In this document: one piece after another, positions 1 through 8,356 of the stretch
How the letters are laid out: each line of letters begins with the position of its first letter
Numbering within the stretch: the first letter of the stretch is position 1
Assembly: GCF_019457535.1 (NCBI RefSeq)
Contig: NZ_CP080417.1
Coordinates: forward strand, 2,914,001 to 2,978,000
Direction of reading: 5' to 3'
From: Shewanella halotolerans
Lineage (GTDB): Bacteria; Pseudomonadota; Gammaproteobacteria; Enterobacterales; Shewanellaceae
Length of the DNA stretch: 64,000 nt
The notes under the pieces: model-generated
What the model was told of the DNA's origin: nothing
What the model saw: only the letters and a program-made list of their open reading frames with translations
Databases searched by the model: none
Translations under genes and position numbers: made by a program

Positions 1-113
1 CCATCAGCACCGCCTATGACTTAGGGTTCTTCGATCAGAGCCATTTCAACAAGGCGTTCAAGCGGGCATTTTTGATCACCCCGGCCCATTTTCAGAAACG
101 GGTCACGCCCTGA
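1..113 (+). CDS. AraC-type transcriptional regulator, C-terminal end only
   Basis: The reading frame enters from the left edge and ends at the TGA at 111-113, giving about 36 residues. They include AYDLGFFDQSHFNKAFKRAF followed by TPAHFQKRV, the typical second helix-turn-helix of AraC/XylS regulators (G-F-x-D-x-S-H-F-x-K-x-F-K-x-x-F-x-x-T-P). The effector domain lies outside the window, so the ligand is unknown. It reads toward the LysE-type exporter at 264 with a 150-base gap, so it could regulate it, but this is only an inference from position. Confidence 0.75.
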   Translation, partial: ISTAYDLGFFDQSHFNKAFKRAFLITPAHFQKRVTP

Positions 114-143
114 TAGGTTAGTGATAGGTTAGTGATAGGTTAG
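111..143 (+). repeat. Three tandem copies of an 11-bp repeat
   Basis: The unit TGATAGGTTAG occurs three times in a row with no mismatch. The first copy contains the stop codon of the AraC-type gene. It is probably slippage-generated; no function can be assigned. Confidence 0.8.
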
Positions 144-263
144 CCCACAGACAAAAAACATCTGGCCTAACAGCAAACGCGCAATATTTTACAATCCCGG
201 CGCCGCGGATAGGCTTACTATGGCAACATCGATTTAAATTTAACGCGTGAGAGCTCAACACAG

Positions 264-914
264 ATGGAACTACAGCTGCAACTGCTTTTCTCTTTGGCCG
301 TCATACACACGGTCGCCCTGGCCAGTCCAGGCCCGGATTTCGCCCTGGTGGTCAGGCTGGCCGCTCAAGAGCACAGACGCACGGCGGTCGCCGCCGCGCT
401 GGGCCTGGCGGTAGCCATCACGCTACACACGCTGCTGAGCCTCACCGGGGTAAGCCTTATCATCAAGGGCTCCCCTAACCTCTTCATGGCGGTGCAGCTG
501 ATTGGTGCCAGCTACCTGGGCTGGATGGGCATAGGCGCGATACGCGCCGCCATCGCCCACTGGCGCGATGAGGCGCATCTGAATGCGGCAAGTAAGGCCG
601 GTCGTGGACTCGGTGCGGCTCAGGGATTCATGCAGGGAGTCTCCACCAACCTGCTCAACCCCAAGGCGCTGGTATTTTTCATCACACTATTCTCGACCCT
701 GATCACCCCTGAGGTGACCCTGAGCACTAAGGTGGCCGCCACCGCCATGATGTTCGCCCTCTCTTTGGGGTGGTTTAGCCTGATCGCCCTGGTGCTCTCT
801 CATCCCAAGATGCAGCTCAAAATGAAAAGAGCAACCCCACTGATCAACCTGTTGACCGGATTGCTCTTTATCTTCGTCGCCGGAGTCATTCTCAGCGGCG
901 CCCTCGGCCGTTAA
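264..914 (+). CDS. LysE/RhtB family amino acid exporter
   Basis: The 216-residue hydrophobic protein begins MELQLQLLFSLAVIHTVALASPGPDF. The ASPGPDF motif at the end of the first membrane segment is the hallmark of LysE/RhtB exporters, and the length is usual for the family. About six membrane segments can be seen. A second conserved stretch, GFMQGVSTNLLNPKALVFF (residues 120-138), matches the family's central G-x-x-x-x-L-x-N-P-K-A motif. Members export amino acids such as homoserine, threonine, lysine or leucine across the inner membrane; the substrate here cannot be told. A short imperfect 15-bp repeat (CCGTGAAGACCTTGG-like, three times) follows the gene at about 923-970. Confidence 0.88.
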   Translation: MELQLQLLFSLAVIHTVALASPGPDFALVVRLAAQEHRRTAVAAALGLAVAITLHTLLSLTGVSLIIKGSPNLFMAVQLIGASYLGWMGIGAIRAAIAHWRDEAHLNAASKAGRGLGAAQGFMQGVSTNLLNPKALVFFITLFSTLITPEVTLSTKVAATAMMFALSLGWFSLIALVLSHPKMQLKMKRATPLINLLTGLLFIFVAGVILSGALGR

Positions 915-1012
915 GCTCTCGCCCGTGAAGACCTTGGCCGTGAAGACCTTGACCGTGAAGCCCTCGGCCGTAAATACAGCGGCGCCCGGGCTTACTCGGG
1001 CGAGGGTCTAGC

Positions 1013-1933
1013 TCAGCCCTGGCTGCGGATATAATCCAGCGCCGAGCTTACCGCCATTACCTGGGCCTGGATACAGTTTTCATCGTCCACCAACGGACTG
1101 TCTGGATAGACCTCGGTAGTGGTGTTGTATCTGGCATCGCTAAAGCCGCTGCACAGGCCCAGCGCCTTGGTCGCGTAATTGATCACCCCAAACTGAGTGA
1201 TGGGCTCGCCTATCAATCGTCCCTGCTCATCGGCGGGGGCGATATGGGTCACCTTAGCCACGGCCGCTATGATGGCCGCCTGCATCTCATCGTTAGGGTT
1301 CTCGCTATCACCCACCAGATAGAAGCCGTCGGGAATATTCCAGTTAGTCTGCACCTTGGCATCTCTTGCAGCTAAAGCTGGGCGAAACTCGCTATTATCT
1401 GTGTCTGTGGTCTCATGCAGGTCGATATGTGCCATCAAGGGCAGGTTAAAGCTCGCCACCCATTGCATCAGGGCGCGGGACTCCTGAGCCGGGCTGTCGG
1501 CATAGAAGGAACGGTTTGGGTCAATCGCCTCGGGGTTCCAGCGATTGATGGTCTCATAGCCCCAAGGGCTGACACAGGGGGCCACCAGAATATTGAAGTC
1601 GTGGCTGTACTCGGCGGCCTTGGCGATCAAGAAACGCAGCGCGCCCTGCACGCCACTGGTCTCGTAGCCATGGACGCCGCCGGTAACTAAGATAGTGGGC
1701 TTAGCCTGATCCCAGTCGCGGGATTTAAAGCCATAGAGCGGATACAGACCCTCGGCATAGTCAAGCTCGCCATATTGCTGCGCCTCAAAGCTCTCGCTCA
1801 CCTGGCTGAACTTGCTCAGCACTTCCTGCTCATAGGAGCGCTTCTTCTGCTGCGCGGCGCGCCACTTTGCTTTTTCCGCATCGCCCCAGGGCTTACCCAC
1901 CTCACCAATCCAATAACCTTGTTGCTCTGTCAT
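1013..1933 (-). CDS. M14-family zinc carboxypeptidase-like protein
   Basis: This is a probable zinc metallopeptidase or amidase of the M14 (carboxypeptidase A) superfamily. The zinc-binding H-x-x-E motif appears as VTGGVHGYETSG, and a later HIDLHETTDTD supplies the third histidine and acidic residues. Further M14-like signatures are SPWGYETINRWNPEAIDPNR and ARYNTTTEVYPDSPL. The open frame extends to 1990, but the start at 1933 (MTEQQGYWIGE) is preferred because GGAAG lies just upstream of it and the upstream extension is low-complexity. There is no signal peptide, so it is probably cytoplasmic. The substrate is unknown. It lies convergent to the lysE-type gene. Confidence 0.82.
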   Translation of the reverse strand: MTEQQGYWIGEVGKPWGDAEKAKWRAAQQKKRSYEQEVLSKFSQVSESFEAQQYGELDYAEGLYPLYGFKSRDWDQAKPTILVTGGVHGYETSGVQGALRFLIAKAAEYSHDFNILVAPCVSPWGYETINRWNPEAIDPNRSFYADSPAQESRALMQWVASFNLPLMAHIDLHETTDTDNSEFRPALAARDAKVQTNWNIPDGFYLVGDSENPNDEMQAAIIAAVAKVTHIAPADEQGRLIGEPITQFGVINYATKALGLCSGFSDARYNTTTEVYPDSPLVDDENCIQAQVMAVSSALDYIRSQG

Positions 1934-2181
1934 CTTATCTTCCATCTTGTTGTCTGCCTCGGCCAAGCCGCCCGCTGTTGGCGGGGCCACATTCCCCCAT
2001 GATACCTAAACTCGGCGCGCCTGTGAGCAAGCTTAAGAAAATTCAACTCGCCAGGCTTTGTAAACCCAGCCGTAAAATCGCAGCCAAGGTGAAATGAAAG
2101 ACGCCAAGAGGGTCGCAAACAGATGCCCTTAGGATAGGCAGGGCCCGGATTCTTTGTTAGGATCGCCGCCGAGGAGAGACG

Positions 2182-2835
2182 ATGAAAATTTTTAGTTACC
2201 AGCCCCCGGCTATTCCCTGGCTCGATATACGCTACCAAGATCGCGACATCATCATAATCAACAAGCCATCTGGCCTGTTGTCTAATCCAGGCCGCGCCGC
2301 ACAGACCCATGACTGCGCCATCAACCGCCTGTTGCAGCGTTTTCCTGAAGCCATCCTGGTGCACAGGCTCGACTGCGCCACCTCTGGCATCATGGTGTTC
2401 GCCCTCAACAAGAAGGCCGAGTCTCACCTCAAGACCCAGTTTCAAAACCGCACCACAGAAAAATATTATGTGGCCGAGGTTGCGGGCCTGATGAGCCAGG
2501 ACAGTGGCAAGATAGAGTTGGCGATGAAACCCGATAGCGAGCAACCGCCGCTACAGAAGATTGCCGAGGATGGCAAACCGGCGACCACCTATTTTGAGGT
2601 GCTGGAACGGCGCAGCAACAGCACTCTGGTGAAGCTCAAGCCGATCACGGGGCGAACCCACCAGCTCAGGCTACACATGAAGGCGCTGGGCCACACCATA
2701 CTGGGTGACGATTTCTATGGCGACGAAGCCATTATTGCCGCCGCGCCGCGTCTGCACCTGCATGCCGAGCACCTGAGTATCACTCATCCCTACAAGCAGA
2801 GCAGACTGAGCTTCTCGAGTCTGCATCCCTTCTAA
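2182..2835 (+). CDS. rluA: RNA pseudouridine synthase RluA
   Basis: RluA makes pseudouridine in 23S rRNA (position 746) and in the anticodon arm of certain tRNAs. The 217-residue length matches RluA rather than the longer RluC/RluD, and no S4 domain precedes the catalytic domain. Motif I is INKPSGLLSNPGR. The catalytic motif is VHRLDCATSGIMVFAL (about residues 60-75), with the active Asp in HRLD. The late motif GRTHQLRLHMKALGHTILGD is also present. The gene stands alone, and its 3' end is followed by a bidirectional terminator shared with the convergent gene. Confidence 0.93.
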   Translation: MKIFSYQPPAIPWLDIRYQDRDIIIINKPSGLLSNPGRAAQTHDCAINRLLQRFPEAILVHRLDCATSGIMVFALNKKAESHLKTQFQNRTTEKYYVAEVAGLMSQDSGKIELAMKPDSEQPPLQKIAEDGKPATTYFEVLERRSNSTLVKLKPITGRTHQLRLHMKALGHTILGDDFYGDEAIIAAAPRLHLHAEHLSITHPYKQSRLSFSSLHPF

Positions 2836-2884
2836 AGCCTTTGCTTTTCAGGAGGCGACTCTCAGGAGTAGTAAAGCTAGACAC

Positions 2885-2912
2885 AAAAAAGGCGCCTATC
2901 TGGCGCCTTTCT
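2885..2912. terminator. Bidirectional rho-independent terminator
   Basis: The arms GGCGCC (2891-2896 and 2902-2907) flank a TATCT loop, with an A-tract on one side and TTTCTTCTT on the other. It serves rluA on the plus strand and the small hypothetical gene on the minus strand. Confidence 0.85.
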
Positions 2913-2919
2913 TCTTAGC

Positions 2920-3324
2920 TTATGCCGCGCGTTTGGCGGTATAGAAGCATTCACTGCTGTTGCAGAATTGCAGGTTGTTGTCGTCGGAGAGCAGGAAGTA
3001 TTCGCCGAACAGGTTACCACCGAGATCTTCGAGCTTGAGACCGTTATCAAGTCTAGTTGCCTGCATCTCATCAAAACTATGGCAACCATCGTTATACCAG
3101 GTCTCTAGAAACAGCTTATCGCCTTGACGATAAAGGGTGATCTTGTCGCCCAGAGAGGGGCGCTCATCTATCCACTGGCCAATAATTTCGCGTGTTTCCA
3201 TATCTTGCTCCTGCCAACGTAAACGTTTGCGCTTTTCAACAACCGACATTTCGATAACTTGAAGTAATGACTGTGAACCGTTAGCACTGGCATTGCCTAA
3301 CATTACCCTAAGCTCAGAACTCAT
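2920..3324 (-). CDS. Small conserved hypothetical protein
   Basis: I do not recognise a family. The 134-residue product has no signal peptide or membrane segment. Its core, from METREIIGQWIDERPSLGDK to the C-terminus, looks like a small beta-rich domain (ITLYRQGDKLFLETWYNDG, then YFLLSDDNNLQFCNSSE). Two starts are possible. The full-length start at 3324 has GAGGT about 10 bases upstream. An internal ATG at 3201 has a very good AGGAG seven bases upstream and would give a 93-residue protein. The first 41 residues are basic and less structured (VVEKRKRLRWQEQD). It ends at a good terminator and is monocistronic. Confidence 0.6.
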   Translation of the reverse strand: MSSELRVMLGNASANGSQSLLQVIEMSVVEKRKRLRWQEQDMETREIIGQWIDERPSLGDKITLYRQGDKLFLETWYNDGCHSFDEMQATRLDNGLKLEDLGGNLFGEYFLLSDDNNLQFCNSSECFYTAKRAA

Positions 3325-3634
3325 ATTTATTTAACCTCTAAATTACCGCAAATGTTACAACATTGTGAAAAAGCAACCATAAACCAACAAGTTAAACCGA
3401 CTTGTCGTCTCCTTTGTGTGAAATTGTAACCTAGAGCGGAAATAAAAACGCGATCTAAATCACTTTTAATGCATTATTTAAGTAAAGTGTAATACAAATT
3501 TTTTTCAACACGCCAAAGCCGTCACTCTCTAAACCTTATCGGCCGCATCGGCTCATGCCATGAGGGCTAAATAGGTCCAAACACAAATCCAGACATACGA
3601 TTCAGGCACAAAACCAGTTAAAAAAGCCAGACAC
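3325..3634. other. Gene-free stretch before the sstT terminator
   Basis: About 310 bases with no credible reading frame. The half nearest the small hypothetical gene is AT-rich (for example around 3410-3500) and is the likely place for its promoter, but no convincing -35/-10 pair was singled out. Confidence 0.4.
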
Positions 3635-3662
3635 AAAAAAGGAGCCAAGCGGCTCCTTTTCA
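3635..3662 (-). terminator. Rho-independent terminator of sstT
   Basis: Arms GGAGCC (3641-3646) and GGCTCC (3651-3656) enclose a four-base loop. On the minus strand the hairpin is followed by a run of six Ts. It lies just past the sstT stop codon. Confidence 0.85.
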
Positions 3663-3695
3663 ATTCGAAAACTTATTACTCAGGCTAACACTGGC

Positions 3696-4919
3696 TTATA
3701 TCTCCGCCTGACGCTCGGCCGCCTCACAGGCCGCCGCGGTAAAGAGCACGTCGGTGGAGCTGTTAAGGGCGGTCTCCGCCGAGTCTTGAATCACGCCAAT
3801 GATGAAGCCCACGGCGACCACCTGCATGGCGACATCGTTAGAGATGCCAAACAGGCTACAGGCCAGCGGGATAAGCAGTAGCGAGCCACCGGCCACCCCA
3901 GAGGCGCCACAGGCCGAAACCGCCGCTACGACGCTCAGCAGAATCGCGGTCAGAATATCGACCTGGATCCCTTCTGTGTGCACCGCCGCCAGGGTCAATA
4001 CGGTAATAGTGATCGCCGCGCCCGCCATGTTGATGGTCGCGCCCAGTGGGATAGATACCGAGAAAGTATCTTCATGCAGATCCAGTTTCTCGCACAGGGC
4101 CATGTTCACCGGGATGTTGGCCGCGCTAGAGCGAGTAAAGAAGGCGGTCACGCCGCTCTCTCTCAGGCAGGTAAATACCAGCGGATAAGGGTTACGGCGG
4201 ATCTTAAACCAGACGATAAGCGGGTTGATGACAAGCGCGATAATCAACATAGAACCCAGCAGCACGGCAAGCAGTTGAGCATAGCCGGCAATCGCCTCGA
4301 AACCGGTTGCGGCGAAGGTGTTAGCCACCAGGCCGAAGATACCGATAGGCGCCAGACGGATCACGAAGCGCACCATCTGAGAGACGCCGTGGCTCACATC
4401 GGCAAATACCGTCTTAGTGTTCTCAGAGGCGTGATGCAGGGCGATGCCCAGGCCCACACCCCAGGCCAGGATGCCAATATAGTTACCCGTCATCAGGGCG
4501 TTAACCGGATTATCGACCACCTTGAAGAGCAATGTATTGAGGACTTCGCCAATCCCTTCCGGCGGCGTCGCACCTTGGGCGCCGCTTACCAGCACCAGAG
4601 AGGTGGGGAAGAGGAAGCTCATGGTTACTGCGGTGATCGCCGCGGCAAAGGTACCAAACAGATAGAGGACTATGATAGGTCGCATATTGGTCTTGGTGTT
4701 TTTCTTCTGATTGGCAATCGAGGCCGCCACCAGAATAAACACTAAGATCGGCGCAATCGCCTTTAGCGCGCCGACAAACAGATCACCTAGAAAGGCGACA
4801 CTCTCTGCCGAGGAAGGTGAAAAACTCGCCAGGGCAACCCCGGCAATGATCCCCAAGATAATTTGCAGCACTAAACTGCCATCTGCCAACTTGGCAAATA
4901 AGGAACGATTTTGATTCAT
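3696..4919 (-). CDS. sstT: Serine/threonine:Na+ symporter SstT
   Basis: SstT is an inner-membrane sodium-coupled carrier for serine and threonine in the dicarboxylate/amino acid:cation symporter (DAACS) family. The start MNQNRSLFAKLADGSLVLQIILG matches the family start, and about nine membrane segments follow. The family's substrate and sodium-site loops are visible as AFFTRSSAANIPVNMALCEK (serine-rich motif) and SIPLGATINMAGAAI. The length of about 407 residues is normal. The open frame begins at 4934, but the ATG at 4919 has an AGGTC ribosome site and is preferred. The gene is flanked by its own terminator and by a hairpin-containing upstream region. Confidence 0.93.
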   Translation of the reverse strand: MNQNRSLFAKLADGSLVLQIILGIIAGVALASFSPSSAESVAFLGDLFVGALKAIAPILVFILVAASIANQKKNTKTNMRPIIVLYLFGTFAAAITAVTMSFLFPTSLVLVSGAQGATPPEGIGEVLNTLLFKVVDNPVNALMTGNYIGILAWGVGLGIALHHASENTKTVFADVSHGVSQMVRFVIRLAPIGIFGLVANTFAATGFEAIAGYAQLLAVLLGSMLIIALVINPLIVWFKIRRNPYPLVFTCLRESGVTAFFTRSSAANIPVNMALCEKLDLHEDTFSVSIPLGATINMAGAAITITVLTLAAVHTEGIQVDILTAILLSVVAAVSACGASGVAGGSLLLIPLACSLFGISNDVAMQVVAVGFIIGVIQDSAETALNSSTDVLFTAAACEAAERQAEI

Positions 4920-5082
4920 TGATTGACCTATCATTATAATTAATTGAATTTAACCTTTGCTCATCGCCGTCAACGTTCGCTGAGCAGAACAGCTTTCTTT
5001 ATGTTATTTATCGTCTCTCACCTTGGTCACGCATGGCCGCTATGACCGAAACGTACTAAGGATGAGAGTAAAAGCTGGTGTC

Positions 5083-5128
5083 AAACACAGGATCTGGCCC
5101 AAGGTTAAACTTCCTTCATCCTGTGTTT
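5083..5128 (-). promoter_or_regulatory. Long perfect inverted repeat between cheV and sstT
   Basis: Eleven-base perfect arms AAACACAGGAT (5083-5093) and ATCCTGTGTTT (5118-5128) enclose a 24-base loop. It lies after the cheV stop codon and about 165 bases upstream of the sstT start on the same strand. No strong T-run follows on the minus strand, so it may be a weak terminator for cheV or a structured leader of sstT. The remaining intergenic bases (4920-5219) show nothing else clear. Confidence 0.5.
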
Positions 5129-5219
5129 TATAGAAACTCCCCCGTCTTGTCTAGCAAAGCGCTCGATTTCGCTTTAGATATTACCCACTAGCATCATAAA
5201 GATAACAAAAATCTAATCT

Positions 5220-6113
5220 TTAACTGGCCTGATGCCGCTTGGCCCCCCTGAGCATGGCGTCGATCAGCTCATGGGCGTCAAACTTGGTCAGCGCCTCATT
5301 GGCGCCCACCTGATGGGCCTGACTCACGCTGATCTCACTCGAGAGCGAGGTGTGCAAGATGATATAGGCGTCGGCCAAGGCAGGCGTGTTCTTCACCTCG
5401 AACGCCAACTCGTAGCCGTCGAGCCCAGGCATCTCGATGTCGCTCACCAGCAGATCCACCGGCCTTCCCTCCTTGGCGGCCTCCTCCATGATAGAGAGCG
5501 CGTCTCTGCCATCTGAGGTCACCAGATAGGGAATATTGATGCTGTCCAGCGCGTCGCTAAGCTGCTTGCGCGCCACCTTGGAATCGTCCACCAGCAGAAT
5601 ATTGAGCGGCTTTAGGATCTCCCGCTGCACATCCGTCAGTATCGCCCGGGTGGTTTCCGGGCTGGCAGGGAAGATCTTGGACAATAACAGCTCCACATCC
5701 AGCAGCTGCACTAACTTGTCATCGACCCGGGTCACCCCGGTGAGAAAAGCGTTCTTGCCCAGGTTATCCGGCGGCGACTCGATATCCCGCCAGTTACACT
5801 CAATGATCTTATCTATGCTGCGCACCAAAAACCCCATCACCATGCGCTGACAATCTGTGATGATGATATAGGCGTTGGCGCACTCTTCGGGCGTGATGGG
5901 CGCGTAGCCCACCGCCGCGGCCATGTCTATGATGGGAATGGTGTGGCCCCTGACGGTCGCGGCGCCCAAAATAGCAGGATGAGATTGAGGGATGGCGCTG
6001 AGTTTAGAGAAGGGAACCAGTTCACGGATCTTGAGCGTGCCGAGGGCAAACAACTGAGTATGGGATAAGCGGAACAATAATAGGCCTTGAGATTGGCTAG
6101 CCTTACTTTTCAT
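5220..6113 (-). CDS. cheV: Chemotaxis coupling protein CheV (CheW-receiver)
   Basis: CheV couples chemoreceptors to the kinase CheA through a CheW-like domain, and its own receiver domain takes phosphate from CheA. The CheW part spans about residues 8-160 (LLFRLSHTQLFALGTLKIRELV, then AATVRGHTIPIIDMAA). The receiver spans about 170-290 (LLVDDSKVARKQL, phospho-acceptor Asp in LVSDIEMPGLDG, conserved Lys in ALTKFD). The frame is open to 6164, but the ATG at 6113 (MKSKASQSQGL) places the CheW domain at the N-terminus as in the family and is preferred. The gene stands alone, away from any che operon in this window. Confidence 0.9.
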   Translation of the reverse strand: MKSKASQSQGLLLFRLSHTQLFALGTLKIRELVPFSKLSAIPQSHPAILGAATVRGHTIPIIDMAAAVGYAPITPEECANAYIIITDCQRMVMGFLVRSIDKIIECNWRDIESPPDNLGKNAFLTGVTRVDDKLVQLLDVELLLSKIFPASPETTRAILTDVQREILKPLNILLVDDSKVARKQLSDALDSINIPYLVTSDGRDALSIMEEAAKEGRPVDLLVSDIEMPGLDGYELAFEVKNTPALADAYIILHTSLSSEISVSQAHQVGANEALTKFDAHELIDAMLRGAKRHQAS

Positions 6114-6207
6114 ATTCTTACCGACACGTAAATGCTTAATTAGCGATAAGTTTAACCCTAGCATAGCCAGATTAAATTGACGATGCTCAAGCCTTGATAA
6201 ATTGGCC

Positions 6208-7797
6208 TTACAACTGTGACTCTATCGGCAGCAGACCGATAAAATCGGCCATGAAACGACGCCAGAAGCTGGCATCGGGGTCGGCATAATAGACTTGGCC
6301 CTTAAGATCGTCATGCCAGATCAGCTCGCCATCTTTAAGATCCAAGCGATAGCTGCTGCGTTTGAGGGACTTTTGAATCTCATCCACCATCTCGCCAGCA
6401 AACTCACTCTGGTCGACAATCAGCCCCATCTCAGTGTTGATCCAGGCCGATCTGGGATCGAAATTGAAAGAGCCGACAAACACAGATGCCCTATCCAGCA
6501 CAAAGGTCTTAGCATGCAAGCTGGTACGTGAGCTGCCCTTCCAGGCGCTGGGGCGGTTGTTGATGTCCACCTTCACCTCATACAGGGCGATGCCGTTTTC
6601 CAGCAACCGCTCGCGATAAGCCTTATAGCCCGCATGCACAGCCAACACGTCGGTGGCCGCCAGACTGTTGGTGATGATGGTGATCTTGATCCCCTGCTTA
6701 GCCGCGTCTATCAGGGCCTGACAGCCGCCGTCGGTAGGCACAAAGTACGGCGAGACAATTAAAGCCTCTTGGCGTGCCTTCCCCAGGAATTGGCTAAGGT
6801 CAGTTAGCAACCACTCCTGATGGCCCTGCCTGCTCGCCTTCTGGGGCGGATCGTACAGCAGCTGCGCATCGCCCCAATACCAGGCGAGTCCCTTGGAGGT
6901 GATCTGTGTCAGCAGCTCGCTCAGTTCGAGACGATTAAGGTACTCATCGTGGAGGAAGTTCTGCTTGTTTCTGGCCATGATCTTGGCCGCTTCTTTATAC
7001 ATCTCACTGGTCGGTGGCGGCACCAGGTTGACCACACTCTCGACCTGCTCGCTGTTCCAGTAGCGATCGAATTGATCCGACACCTCATCGACCACATCGC
7101 CTATGGTCAGGAGATCGAAGTCGCCAAAATCCACATCGTCATTCTTGGAGAAATACTCATTGCCTATGTTGCGCCCGCCCACAATGGTTATCTGGTTGTC
7201 CACGGTTAGGGATTTATTGTGCATCCTATGGTTGAGGCGGGAAAAGCCGGTCAACATGGCTAAGCTGCGAAAGGTGCGCTCATAGGAGGGATTAAAGAGG
7301 CGTATCTCGATGTTGGGATGACTGGCGAGCAGCACCAAGCCATCATCCAGAGTCTTGGTGGTGAGGTCGTCGAGCAACACCCTCACCCGCACGCCACGAT
7401 CGGCGGCGTCGATCAGGTGCCAGATCAGCAGGCGGCCGGTTTCATCGTCGTGGTAGATATAATATTGCAGATCTATGCTTTGGCTGGCCGCATCCACTAT
7501 CGCCAAACGCGCCACGAAGGCATCGACACCGGAGGAAAGCGGCAGTATGCCCGTCTTGTTTGGATGCGCCTTGAGGTCGCCTTCCAGGTAACGATACAGG
7601 CCGGAATCAGTCGGCGCCACCAGCTTATGGCTGGGGGTAAGTTGCTGGGACGGCGGCAAACTGCTGCAGGCCGACACTAGGCTCAGGGTCAAGGCGAGAG
7701 TCATCAACTTCGAGGGAAAAGTCATTGCCTTCAAGGTCAAAGCCATCAATTTCAAGGCCAATCGCATCATGCTTTTGCTTACCACAGAGAGGTTCAT
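6208..7797 (-). CDS. Phospholipase D / cardiolipin synthase C-like lipoprotein
   Basis: Two HKD motifs identify the phospholipase D superfamily: HNKSLTVDNQITIVGGRNIGNEYF (about residue 195) and HAKTFVLDRASVFVGSFNFD (about residue 440). The protein is most like ClsC (YmdC), which makes cardiolipin from phosphatidylglycerol and phosphatidylethanolamine. The N-terminus carries a lipobox, LVSACSS, so a membrane-anchored lipoprotein is likely. The frame is open to 7815; the ATG at 7797 has AGGG upstream and is used here. That leaves about 40 residues before the lipobox cysteine, long for a signal peptide. The region is built from repeated K-L-M-(A/T)-L-T-L-type segments, so an internal ATG (7725) could be the real start. 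Confidence 0.83.
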   Translation of the reverse strand: MNLSVVSKSMMRLALKLMALTLKAMTFPSKLMTLALTLSLVSACSSLPPSQQLTPSHKLVAPTDSGLYRYLEGDLKAHPNKTGILPLSSGVDAFVARLAIVDAASQSIDLQYYIYHDDETGRLLIWHLIDAADRGVRVRVLLDDLTTKTLDDGLVLLASHPNIEIRLFNPSYERTFRSLAMLTGFSRLNHRMHNKSLTVDNQITIVGGRNIGNEYFSKNDDVDFGDFDLLTIGDVVDEVSDQFDRYWNSEQVESVVNLVPPPTSEMYKEAAKIMARNKQNFLHDEYLNRLELSELLTQITSKGLAWYWGDAQLLYDPPQKASRQGHQEWLLTDLSQFLGKARQEALIVSPYFVPTDGGCQALIDAAKQGIKITIITNSLAATDVLAVHAGYKAYRERLLENGIALYEVKVDINNRPSAWKGSSRTSLHAKTFVLDRASVFVGSFNFDPRSAWINTEMGLIVDQSEFAGEMVDEIQKSLKRSSYRLDLKDGELIWHDDLKGQVYYADPDASFWRRFMADFIGLLPIESQL

Positions 7798-7852
7798 CAC
7801 TTGCCCTAACACCATGAATTTATACGCCTAGTCACTAACATAGGCGTTAGCC

Positions 7853-8323
7853 TTACTCCTGTAAAGCGTATAAGACGTCGTAGACGAATTGATCCCAGCC
7901 CTCGGCGCTAAAGGCGATATCCCGCACCGCCCTCACCTGGCTCACCGCATGTAGCGGCGCGGCGCCATTCTCCATCAGGTAGTAGGCCATCAAGAGCCCG
8001 GTCCTGTCTTTGCCTGAGCGGCAATGGATCATCACTGGCAGGCCATCGGCCTCACACTGACGGATAAAGGCCAGCGCCTTGGGCAGCTGAGCCACACAGT
8101 GCGCCTCGTCGCCATCCACGGGGGGAATATTGCCCGACAGAGGAATGCAGGCGTAGCGCAACGCTAACCGCGCCATCTCATCAGGATCACAGAGATCGCC
8201 GCCATTGACCGAGAGTATGGCACCGACCCCCTGCGCCTTGAGTTCACTCAGATCCCAAGGCACCAGATTGGGGCCACAACGACCGGCAAGTTCGCCTTCG
8301 ACTAACCAAAAAAGCTGCTGCAT
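7853..8323 (-). CDS. Dual-specificity protein phosphatase family protein
   Basis: The 156-residue protein carries the C-x5-R phosphatase loop as MIHCRSGKDRTGLLMAYYL (nucleophilic Cys in HCRSGKDR, about residue 102). An upstream Asp-containing stretch, IPPVDGDEAH, may supply the general acid. Cysteine phosphatases of this size remove phosphate from Tyr/Ser/Thr or from phosphoinositides and sugars; the substrate cannot be told. It lies 55 bases upstream of the phospholipase D gene and downstream of the helicase gene on the same strand, so cotranscription is possible. Confidence 0.82.
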   Translation of the reverse strand: MQQLFWLVEGELAGRCGPNLVPWDLSELKAQGVGAILSVNGGDLCDPDEMARLALRYACIPLSGNIPPVDGDEAHCVAQLPKALAFIRQCEADGLPVMIHCRSGKDRTGLLMAYYLMENGAAPLHAVSQVRAVRDIAFSAEGWDQFVYDVLYALQE

Positions 8324-8356
8324 CTCTGTTTCACTCTGTTAGATAAACGCGCCCTA

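Noticed and set aside
923..970. Imperfect 15-bp direct repeats after the LysE-type gene
   Set aside because: Only three imperfect copies, with no sign of a mobile element or binding site; noted in the LysE-type entry only.
1930..2544. 204-codon minus-strand frame over rluA
   Set aside because: It overlaps rluA antisense and the start of the M14 gene; no domain can be seen.
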